From positions 124,001 through 188,000 of the forward strand of contig NC_035927.1 of assembly GCF_000348985.1 (NCBI RefSeq): DNA of 64,000 nucleotides, in the 5' to 3' direction. The position numbers and the translations under genes were made by a program. Shown piece by piece: positions 10,146 through 18,085 of the stretch (position 1 is its first letter; the number at the start of each line of letters is the position of its first letter). A model generated the notes under the pieces. The model ran no database searches and was not told the DNA's origin. It saw only the letters and a list, made by a program, of their open reading frames with translations. Source of the stretch: Huiozyma naganishii CBS 8797. Its lineage: Eukaryota; Ascomycota; Saccharomycetes; Saccharomycetales; Saccharomycetaceae.

Positions 10146-11570
10146 TCACCACGTATTCCCAACGGTAACAAGGTCTCGTTGCTGCTGCTGCTGCTGCGGG
10201 TCCAGTTGCAAGAACTCGTAGTGCAGCGGAGGGGTAGCGGGTACAGCGAGCCGCGAGTCCAATGGGTCCACGCTGGAAAGCTCCGCATGGTAGCGCCGCT
10301 CAAACTGCGCAGTGAGTTCCTCACGTTGCCGGCGGCTTTGCGCATCGTTCACTAGTCCACCACCGTTGATAGCACCGCCTGGAGAGGCGTTCACCTCGAT
10401 GAAGTCTGTCTCGTAGGGCCTGGCAAAGCTGCTGCTGCTGCTGCTAGGCGAGGTGGTGATTGCATTCACACGCCGCTTACGTAGCGATTGAACTCTTCTC
10501 TGCGGATGCGGGTGGGCACGCTGCGAAAGATGCCGCACCATGTTCTGGATGTTACGGAAACCTGAAAGCTCAGTAGCAGAGGCCAGCGTGGCCCCACCAG
10601 CGTGTGGGTCTGTGACCAATCGGAATTCGCGGATGTACTTGTTACGGCCCGGGAGTTCCAAAATACATGAGCCCGGGTATAGCTGCTGTTGCGCTCGTAT
10701 GTACTGGTACGCGTACCCTCCGGAACTGTTCCCCTCGTTGGAACTCCAACTGATCTCCGCAGAGAGTGTGGGCGGGCATGCAGCAGTGTACAGTGACGTC
10801 TCTTGCGTGCGGAATTGCACGAAGTCTGTGTCCGTCTCAGCAAACAGACTTAGAAGTTCGCGTGGTGTGATCACACAGTCTACCTCGGCCTCACATTCCG
10901 TGCGTGATGCTTCCAGTTTTTTGTCAAACACAGCCTGGATCGTTAAATGGTACAGTTCAGGCCCCGTGGCGGCTTTCAAGAGATGTCCCGTCGTTTGCTG
11001 CGGCGATTTCACGTTCACAAGCAGAGGTACAAGCTCGTTCTTTGTCTTCTCAGTGTATATCGTGAAACCAGGGTCAATAGCGGATAGGCAGGGGGCTGCC
11101 CCCTCCTGTTGTGCCTTCCATTGCCGTACCGCTTCGATGGTCCGGTGTAAAGAGATTATCCGGCCGTACTCGATCCCGACCACGTACTGAGCACCGAACC
11201 GCTGCTGGAATACATTGATGAGGCACAGGTCAAACTCCTGAACTGTCATCCCGTAGTGCGTCGCCAGTGAGACCCTGCACTGCGGTGCAATGCTCACCGC
11301 GAGTGGGCGCGAGGTGTCCCTCTTCAGGAACACGTCGTGACTCTGCCTCTGCAACATGATCTCCTCGCTCGATGTGATGCACCCAGAACACGCCAAACAA
11401 TCGGACAGAGTGATACTCACTTTAGAAACGGCCTCGCTCTCCTTCTCAACGACGTACTCCCCATTAGGGTCCACCCCAGAGGGCTCGTGCGTCACCTCTG
11501 TCGTCTTAGTGCATGCAAGCTCAGGGCTGATAAAATCGTTCAAGTCCTCCTCAGACAGAAGCGTCGACAT
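10146..11570 (-). CDS. NAR1: Nar1-like iron-sulfur assembly protein lacking the second cluster's cysteines
   Basis: Nar1 is the [FeFe]-hydrogenase-like protein of cytosolic iron-sulfur assembly (CIA). It passes clusters towards the Cia1-Cia2-Met18 targeting complex. The family binds one [4Fe-4S] at the N terminus and another in the hydrogenase fold. This 474-residue protein keeps the N-terminal ligands C20, C58, C61 and C64. It also keeps fold markers such as VSIAPQCR (92-99), NVKSPQQ (186-192), SSGGYA and GFRNIQNMVRHL. The four usual ligands of the second cluster are all replaced: the SxCPGF position is D167 in SAIDPGF, the MPCFDKKLEA position is V214 in QAVFDKK, and the ACPGGCINGGG positions are S396 and A400. 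A Ser run (about 376-381) and a Gln run (about 459-465) interrupt the C-terminal part, and the chain ends in Trp. The frame is intact, so it may be a specialised duplicate or a radically altered sole copy. Confidence 0.9.
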   Translation of the reverse strand: MSTLLSEEDLNDFISPELACTKTTEVTHEPSGVDPNGEYVVEKESEAVSKVSITLSDCLACSGCITSSEEIMLQRQSHDVFLKRDTSRPLAVSIAPQCRVSLATHYGMTVQEFDLCLINVFQQRFGAQYVVGIEYGRIISLHRTIEAVRQWKAQQEGAAPCLSAIDPGFTIYTEKTKNELVPLLVNVKSPQQTTGHLLKAATGPELYHLTIQAVFDKKLEASRTECEAEVDCVITPRELLSLFAETDTDFVQFRTQETSLYTAACPPTLSAEISWSSNEGNSSGGYAYQYIRAQQQLYPGSCILELPGRNKYIREFRLVTDPHAGGATLASATELSGFRNIQNMVRHLSQRAHPHPQRRVQSLRKRRVNAITTSPSSSSSSFARPYETDFIEVNASPGGAINGGGLVNDAQSRRQREELTAQFERRYHAELSSVDPLDSRLAVPATPPLHYEFLQLDPQQQQQQRDLVTVGNTW

Positions 11571-11772
11571 CCTTCACCGAGCTTCCCGTCGAGCAGAAGA
11601 ACGATCAAGCAAGCGACACCCATATTATTGCAGCCGCACAATATATACAGTGCACTTCGCTTAGTTAATCGAAGCCATCTCGACGTCGTCTTTTCTTTTT
11701 CTGTCACATTTAGTAATCAATTCAATGGACCCTCGATATAGCAGCAACAGTAGTGTTGTCCCATAGGAAACG

Positions 11773-13167
11773 ATGGTACCGTTCTGGAGACACATTGCCC
11801 GCTCACAGTCTAGAACAATGTCGTCTCTCAATGTAGCTGCTCTATCGAAATGGAATTCAGCGTTGGGCAACGACCCAACGCACAACCTCGCGAGTACCGT
11901 CCTCAAGAACTACAACGCGGACGATGCACTGCTCGACAAAACCCGTCTTACGCAGCAGGACAACCGCGTGTTCAACACAAAGATCTCTGCGGATACGGCG
12001 CCCGTGACAAACCAGCGTGCCTCCGGGCGGTGCTGGCTGTTTGCCGCAACGAACGAGCTGCGAATCCCCGTCATGAAGCAACTGAACTTGAAGGAGTTCG
12101 AACTGTCACAGGCGTACCTGTTCTTTTACGACAAGCTCGAGAAGGCCAATTACTTTTTGGACCAGGTCGTCCAATCTAGGGATGAACCCGTCGAGTCCAG
12201 GCTCGTGCAGTACCTGTTGACCTCCCCCACGGAGGACGGTGGACAGTATTCGATGTTCCTCAACATTGTGAAGAAGTACGGCCTGATTCCAAAGGACTTG
12301 TACGGTGACCAAGCGTTCTCAACAACTGCATCTAGAAAGTGGAACGCACTGTTGACAACCAAGTTGAGAGAGTTTGCGCAGCAATTGAGACAGTGCGATG
12401 TTGCGGATCTGCCCCAGATGAGAGAGCAGATGCAAAAGGATATCTTCAAGTTGATCACTTTGTTCATGGATTTACCCCCAGTCGGGCCTAACAACACTTT
12501 CAAATGGGAGTACCAGGACAAGGACAAAAACACACACTCCATCGAATGCACCCCTCTGCAATTTGCCACAGATTACTGTCAGTTGAGCCTACAACCACCA
12601 CCTGTCTCGCTAATCAACGACCCAAGACACCCCTACGGTGAACTGATCAAGATTGACAAGTTAGGTAACGTTATCGGCGGCGACGACGTCCTGTACTTGA
12701 ACGTCGACAACGAAACGCTTTCGAAGCTTGTTGCCAAGCGTCTGTCCAAGGATAAACCCGTGTTCTTTGGCTCACACACCCCAAAGTACATGGATAAGAA
12801 GTTCGGGGTCATGGATGTTCAATTGTGGAACTACAAGGCAGTCGGATACAATTTGACCCAATCGAAGGCGGACCGGATCAAGTACGGTGAGTCGTTGATG
12901 ACTCACGCAATGCTGATCACGGGGTGTCACGTCCCGGAGGGCGAACAGGTCCCAGTGCGGTACCGCGTCGAAAACTCATGGGGGAAGGACTCCGGTAAGG
13001 ACGGCTTGTACGTCATGACGCAAGAGTACTTCGAGGAATACTGTTTCCAAATCGTGGTTGATTTCGAAGATCTTCCTCAAGAACTCGCGGATATCTACAA
13101 GAGCGACAAAGCCGCTAACCCTATAGTCCTACCTATCTGGGACCCAATGGGTGCTCTAGCCGAGTAG
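11773..13167 (+). CDS. LAP3: Bleomycin hydrolase, cysteine aminopeptidase
   Basis: Lap3 (Blh1, Gal6) is a papain-type homohexameric cysteine peptidase of the C1B family. It trims peptides, detoxifies homocysteine thiolactone and bleomycin, and acts in the cytosol with possible mitochondrial forms. The product is 464 residues. The catalytic triad is visible: C87 in [13 protein letters not shown]378 in [11 protein letters not shown] and N401 in [13 protein letters not shown]. The C terminus [10 protein letters not shown] matches the arm that plugs the active site and autoprocesses. There are two in-frame starts, 11773 (with a basic, possibly mitochondrial leader) and 11818 ([12 protein letters not shown]), as in S. 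cerevisiae. It is divergent from NAR1 with about 200 bases between them. No CGG-N11-CCG Gal4 site was seen there. Confidence 0.97.
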   Translation: MVPFWRHIARSQSRTMSSLNVAALSKWNSALGNDPTHNLASTVLKNYNADDALLDKTRLTQQDNRVFNTKISADTAPVTNQRASGRCWLFAATNELRIPVMKQLNLKEFELSQAYLFFYDKLEKANYFLDQVVQSRDEPVESRLVQYLLTSPTEDGGQYSMFLNIVKKYGLIPKDLYGDQAFSTTASRKWNALLTTKLREFAQQLRQCDVADLPQMREQMQKDIFKLITLFMDLPPVGPNNTFKWEYQDKDKNTHSIECTPLQFATDYCQLSLQPPPVSLINDPRHPYGELIKIDKLGNVIGGDDVLYLNVDNETLSKLVAKRLSKDKPVFFGSHTPKYMDKKFGVMDVQLWNYKAVGYNLTQSKADRIKYGESLMTHAMLITGCHVPEGEQVPVRYRVENSWGKDSGKDGLYVMTQEYFEEYCFQIVVDFEDLPQELADIYKSDKAANPIVLPIWDPMGALAE

Positions 13168-13640
13168 TGTGATGCAGAAATGCGAGACACAAGGTATAAG
13201 AAAGACATCAATAATCTGTACATATAGATATATAAAAACTACTAAAGCGCTATACTCTTGTTATCTGTTCAACACACTCTCAGTTCATGGTACACGCTTC
13301 TTAACGTACAGCAACTCGTCTCTGACCTGTAATAGAAGAAACGTGCAAAAGAAGTGAAAAATAATATTGTAGTGTTTCAGATGGATTTACAAGACGCATT
13401 GGCTATTTTGGCAGTGAGATTGACACACATTCCACATTCCTGGGACTCGATAAACCACGACAGTACTTCCGTACTCACTGCATCTATACCCATCTCTTTT
13501 TATCGCTTTCCTTCTTTCTCTTTCTGTACAGGAAGGTACCTTTATTTTCTTTTTGCGTACTTGTCCTCTACGACGTCGTTCACTAATATCGAGGACAGAA
13601 GACTTCAGAGACTGACCAAGGTCAGATACATACATAAGGC
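13168..13640. other. LAP3-KEX2 intergenic region
   Basis: About 470 bases carry the LAP3 3' UTR and the KEX2 promoter. T/C-rich tracts lie near 13495-13555. Short open frames here are in a different frame from KEX2 and resemble nothing known. No RNA gene was seen. Confidence 0.55.
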
Positions 13641-16121
13641 ATGTGGCTTAATCGATTACTGGTTTGTTGCTGGTTGGCCCTTCTCAGCGTCCCTGGGTGG
13701 GCTCTCGACGAAAGTTCTGCTGGTCTAGAGGGAACAGAAACACAACTGTTTGTGATAGAGTCCGTAAAAAGCGTTGACGAGTTGCTCAGCGCTCATCCAC
13801 AATGGAAGTTTGAGAGGGATGTCAGCGGACTGCAGAATCACTACGTGTTTTCACAAGACATGGACGGATCGTTGCAGAAACGTTCCGATTATTCTGACAG
13901 TCCGGACGTTCTGTATTTTGAAAACTTGGTCAAATCTGAATACCTTTTCAAGAGAAGTCCGCTGCCGATAGCTTTACCAGTACCGGTACCAGCGCCACCC
14001 TACGACTCTAGCATGATCCCGCTGAAGGAGGCAGAGGAGAAACTGGAGATTAACGATCCAAATTTCGAAAAACAGTGGCATCTGATCAACGCCAACTACC
14101 CAGGGAATGACGTTAACGTGAAAGACGTGTGGTATGGCAATGTCACAGGGAGCGGTGTTGTAGTGGCCATTGTGGACGACGGGGTCGATTACGAAAACCC
14201 TGATATTGCAGATAATTTCTGCGCAGAAGGGTCCTGGGATTTCAACGATAATACCACGTTGCCCAAACCAAGACTTGCCGACGATTATCACGGAACGCGA
14301 TGCGCCGGTGAGATTGCCGCCTCCAAGAATAATGGATTCTGTGGTATTGGGGTTGCCTATAACTCAAAGGTCTCAGGTCTACGGATACTTTCGGGACCAC
14401 TGACACCGGAAGACGAGGCCGCCTCGTTGATGTATGCGCTTGATGTCAACGATATCTTTTCATGTTCTTGGGGCCCTCAAGACGACGGAAGACATTTGCA
14501 AGGACCTTCGGAACTTGTCCGGAAAGCATTGATCAAGGGTGTCACAGAGGGTAGACAAAAGAAGGGATCCGTATATGTGTTTGCCAGCGGTAACGGGGGT
14601 CATTTCGGCGATAATTGCAACTACGACGGCTACACAAACTCCATATACTCGATCACAATTGGTGCCATTGATCACAAGGGATTACACCCTCCTTACTCGG
14701 AAAGTTGCTCTGCTGTTATGGCTGTCACTTACTCTTCCGGATCAGGCGAGTTCATTCATTCCACAGATATAAACGATCAATGTAGTGATAGACATGGTGG
14801 GACCTCAGCTGCAGCACCCTTGGCAGCTGGTATATATGCGCTCTTACTCGAGGCAAATCCTGAGTTGACGTGGAGAGACGTCCAGTACTTGTCCATATTG
14901 TCGAGCAAAGAGATTACCAATCCTGATGCATTTCCACAGAGTGGTGCTATGGGGAGAAAATACTCACACACCTATGGGTACGGCAGGATTGATGCTTCAG
15001 AATTGGTTACCATGGCAAAAAGTTGGAAAAATGTAAAACCGCAGGCTTGGTACTTTTCAGAATTGGAAAATGTGAGTGGCATGACGAATAGAACCGATAA
15101 TGAATTGAAATCCACAATATCTGTAACAGAAGACAATTTAAAGGATTCAAATCTTGAAAGGGTGGAACACGTCACCATAACAGTTGATATCGAAGCAGAT
15201 ATCAGAGGCCCAATCACAGTAGATTTAGTTTCTCCGTCTGGAATAGTATCCTATCTTGGGGTTGAACGGAATTTCGACCAGTCACCAGATGGGTTCAGAA
15301 GCTGGACTTTCATGTCGGTTGCTCATTGGGGTGAAACCGGTATTGGTGAATGGAAGCTATCTGTCAAAACCAAACGCGATGGTAACACCGTGAAACTGAA
15401 CACCTGGAAACTAAAATTGTTTGGCGAGTCCATTGATCCGTCAAAGGCAGTACCATACGAGTACAATATGGGGAAGGATCCAGACGAGGTGCCCAAGCCA
15501 ATCGCGATTTCTCAGTTGGGGAGTAATACGGCAACAGCAACGTCTCAAACCGCCGAAAACACTGCAGTTGTCACCACAACCACTACATCTCCCTCTTCAT
15601 CAGTATCCGAAGCGGAGCATAGTAAAGTTAACAAATTACCTTCCCCTCGACAGGCAATGCATTACTTCATATCGCTGTTTGTGGTCGCTATCCTTCTTTT
15701 CCTAGTTTACTTCTTCATCTTTGTTAAATCCAGAAGGAGAATCAGAAGGTCTAGAGCGGAAGCGTACGAATTTGATATTATAGATACGGACTCGGACTAC
15801 GATTCCACTATGGACAGCCGGTTATCTTCTAATATGGCGAGTAGTGGAATGCAAGAAAACACTGAAATTGATGACTTTGACTTTGACTTGTCAGACGAGG
15901 ATAACCTAGTAACACCAGCGGATCATTCAGCCGAGACCCCCCAGATAGATTATGTTTTGAATGATTCTTCCCCGACTGAAACGAAGAAAACTGTATCCGG
16001 TGAAGTCAAAGGTAGAGAGGGGAACTCAGGTGATGAAGGGCAAACCTCTAAGGAAGCTGAAAACCCTTTTTTTTCCCCAGACGATCCAACTGACACTAAA
16101 CAAACTCATGATGAGAACTGA
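13641..16121 (+). CDS. KEX2: Kexin, late-Golgi prohormone-processing serine protease
   Basis: Kex2 cuts after Lys-Arg and Arg-Arg in secretory proteins such as pro-alpha-factor. It is a type I membrane protein of the trans-Golgi. The product is 826 residues. It has a signal peptide (MWLNRLLVCCWLALLSVPGWA) and a prodomain ending at K104-R105, followed by the Pro-rich mature N terminus. The subtilisin-type catalytic residues are D179 (AIVDDG), H217 (DYHGTR), oxyanion N318 (ASGNGG) and S389 (GGTSAAAP). Then come the P-domain (about 470-610), a Ser/Thr-rich stalk, one membrane segment at about 675-695, and a cytosolic tail carrying a Tyr-based YEFDIID motif, probably for Golgi retention. All essential residues are intact. 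Confidence 0.97.
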   Translation: MWLNRLLVCCWLALLSVPGWALDESSAGLEGTETQLFVIESVKSVDELLSAHPQWKFERDVSGLQNHYVFSQDMDGSLQKRSDYSDSPDVLYFENLVKSEYLFKRSPLPIALPVPVPAPPYDSSMIPLKEAEEKLEINDPNFEKQWHLINANYPGNDVNVKDVWYGNVTGSGVVVAIVDDGVDYENPDIADNFCAEGSWDFNDNTTLPKPRLADDYHGTRCAGEIAASKNNGFCGIGVAYNSKVSGLRILSGPLTPEDEAASLMYALDVNDIFSCSWGPQDDGRHLQGPSELVRKALIKGVTEGRQKKGSVYVFASGNGGHFGDNCNYDGYTNSIYSITIGAIDHKGLHPPYSESCSAVMAVTYSSGSGEFIHSTDINDQCSDRHGGTSAAAPLAAGIYALLLEANPELTWRDVQYLSILSSKEITNPDAFPQSGAMGRKYSHTYGYGRIDASELVTMAKSWKNVKPQAWYFSELENVSGMTNRTDNELKSTISVTEDNLKDSNLERVEHVTITVDIEADIRGPITVDLVSPSGIVSYLGVERNFDQSPDGFRSWTFMSVAHWGETGIGEWKLSVKTKRDGNTVKLNTWKLKLFGESIDPSKAVPYEYNMGKDPDEVPKPIAISQLGSNTATATSQTAENTAVVTTTTTSPSSSVSEAEHSKVNKLPSPRQAMHYFISLFVVAILLFLVYFFIFVKSRRRIRRSRAEAYEFDIIDTDSDYDSTMDSRLSSNMASSGMQENTEIDDFDFDLSDEDNLVTPADHSAETPQIDYVLNDSSPTETKKTVSGEVKGREGNSGDEGQTSKEAENPFFSPDDPTDTKQTHDEN

Positions 16122-16386
16122 TCATCACAACAGTGTTAGGAAATCATCATACTTCTCGAGAGAATTTCTCCGTCCCATGTTAATAGATTATATATCCCCG
16201 GTAACTTAACAGTAACGTAAATCACATCGAACAAAAAAAATGACAATAATTATAATTAAAGGTGCAAAAGAGCGGAAATATCGATTTGTTGCTTTCGAGA
16301 TAGCAGGAAACCACACACGGTAGATACGTTCTGAGGTTCATCCGTGTTGACTTTGCTATTTGCGTAAAATCGTTTCCAAACTAGAG

Positions 16387-17703
16387 ATGTTTCTGCCTTT
16401 TCTGATTCTTTTATCCACTGTACCCCTATGTATTCAAGCAATGGACATGTCGTCCGGAGCTGAGGACGACACTGTGTATACGAGACCCGACATTAGAGAT
16501 GCAGTTCCAAGGACTTTCCACTGGATTGCTACCGTTGCCATGTTATTTCTGTTACCTTGTTTGACTGCCGCGTTTGCGTTTGCGGGAAGACTGCGCGGGT
16601 CCCTTTTCTTACATGCGATTTCCGGAGTTTACGCTATCATGGAAGTGCTGATACTAAGTTTTGCTGATAATGATGGTGTCGAGAATAGAACGTCAAAAGG
16701 GACTGGTGTTAGCTTATTACTACTGATCTGGTCAAATCTTTTGATTGGAATTGTGGCAAGACGTCATTTGTTCTCAAAGATCTCAGACACGTCAACTCCA
16801 ATCACAAATTTTACTCTTTTAACGAAGATTCACGCTACTATGTCCTTTCTGATTCCAATTGCAGGGTTTATTAAAGTGTGTCTGGCTCCGGTTTCAATGT
16901 TTGGCTTTTGCCGGGATTCCCATACCGGACAATGCATTGCGCATGGTATCATGGGGACCAGCTTCATTTTTTATGGTTTGATTTATTGTATCGTGCTGGT
17001 AATACCTCGCTTTCGGCAGTCCGAATCAAGGGTTTCTCAAGATCACATCGACAGCTGGATTATGTGTTTGTATGGGATTGTTAACACATTCACAGAGCAT
17101 AGATGGGGCAGGGAAGAGTGGTTTATGCACGATTACCAACACACTGCAATGGGGATTATATGGTGGTGTGGAGGAATTCTTGGGATATATCTGTCCCGAA
17201 ACGGGCGCAGAACCTTTGTACCAAGTTTGATCATCATGTTTACCGGCTGGGCTATGACCCAGCACCACCAACACTTAGAAATCAGCACCAAAGTTCATCT
17301 TCTATTTGGGTTGATTCTGACAGTTGGCGGTGCTTTGAGGATCGTTGAAATTACATTTCTATTAAAGGATGGAAGATGTGCATCTTCCGGAGAGATTCTT
17401 TCCTTCCAATATTTAGCGCCGTTCTGTTTGATTTGTGCTGGAACGTTATTCATGTCTGCCAATGAGCAGCAACTAGTATTGGTACTACGGCTGGGTGCAG
17501 AACAGAGCGCATATATCATGATTATAGTTTCAGGCGCTTTCCTTCTAACATTTTGGTTCCTGTTTAGTTTGGACTTTTATCTCCTCCTAGTTAAAAGGAG
17601 GCAGTCATCCGTCGGCTTTTTGGACAAATATTTGAATACAGAGAACGAAGTGCATGAGCCTACTACAGAACCTGAATTTGAAATGGATTCTCAGTCTGGT
17701 TAA
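16387..17703 (+). CDS. YTP1: Ytp1-like multi-spanning membrane protein
   Basis: This is an orthologue of S. cerevisiae YTP1 (YNL237W) by position and topology. The function of Ytp1 is poorly known; it has loose similarity to mitochondrial electron-transport membrane proteins. The first ATG of the frame is at 16387 and gives 438 residues, starting with a cleavable-looking signal sequence (MFLPFLILLSTVPLCIQA). Multiple hydrophobic segments follow, and many His residues sit in loops (for example TEHRWGREEW, DYQHTAMG, QHHQHLE). The C-terminal tail is hydrophilic and acidic. The His-rich loops could bind metal or heme, but that is inference. Confidence 0.9.
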   Translation: MFLPFLILLSTVPLCIQAMDMSSGAEDDTVYTRPDIRDAVPRTFHWIATVAMLFLLPCLTAAFAFAGRLRGSLFLHAISGVYAIMEVLILSFADNDGVENRTSKGTGVSLLLLIWSNLLIGIVARRHLFSKISDTSTPITNFTLLTKIHATMSFLIPIAGFIKVCLAPVSMFGFCRDSHTGQCIAHGIMGTSFIFYGLIYCIVLVIPRFRQSESRVSQDHIDSWIMCLYGIVNTFTEHRWGREEWFMHDYQHTAMGIIWWCGGILGIYLSRNGRRTFVPSLIIMFTGWAMTQHHQHLEISTKVHLLFGLILTVGGALRIVEITFLLKDGRCASSGEILSFQYLAPFCLICAGTLFMSANEQQLVLVLRLGAEQSAYIMIIVSGAFLLTFWFLFSLDFYLLLVKRRQSSVGFLDKYLNTENEVHEPTTEPEFEMDSQSG

Positions 17704-18085
17704 AATAATCCACTCTACTTCCTTAATACAAAACCATATTTTGTGATTCCGCCAAAAAGTGGCGTTCAGCGTGTTGTTCTTGTTATCATTAAATTATTAT
17801 TCTTACTATGCTATTTTAAATAAGAGAAAGCGAAAAAACAAAGAGGTCCTTTGACAGTGGTTTCTGGTCCGCCCTGAATACTCAACTCATTATGAGGCCA
17901 ATCTCTCACCTTTGTTCTTGATCTCACTTTTTTCTATGCGAATACTGTTTTACTGGAATTTGAAAATGAAAAAAAGCTGTCGCCGGCATTAAAAGTGAAG
18001 GAAGAACGAACCCAAAGCAATATAGCTGTTGCCAAAAGGAAGTACAGGTTACCAGACCAATTGCACACCAGACGGAGGAGAAATC
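17704..18085. other. YTP1-SIN4 intergenic region
   Basis: About 380 bases hold the YTP1 3' end and the SIN4 promoter. Nothing recognisable was seen beyond AT-rich tracts. Confidence 0.5.

Noticed and set aside
13354..13728. 124-codon frame upstream of and overlapping KEX2.
   Set aside because: It is in a different frame from KEX2, which has a clear ATG and signal peptide, and shows no homology.
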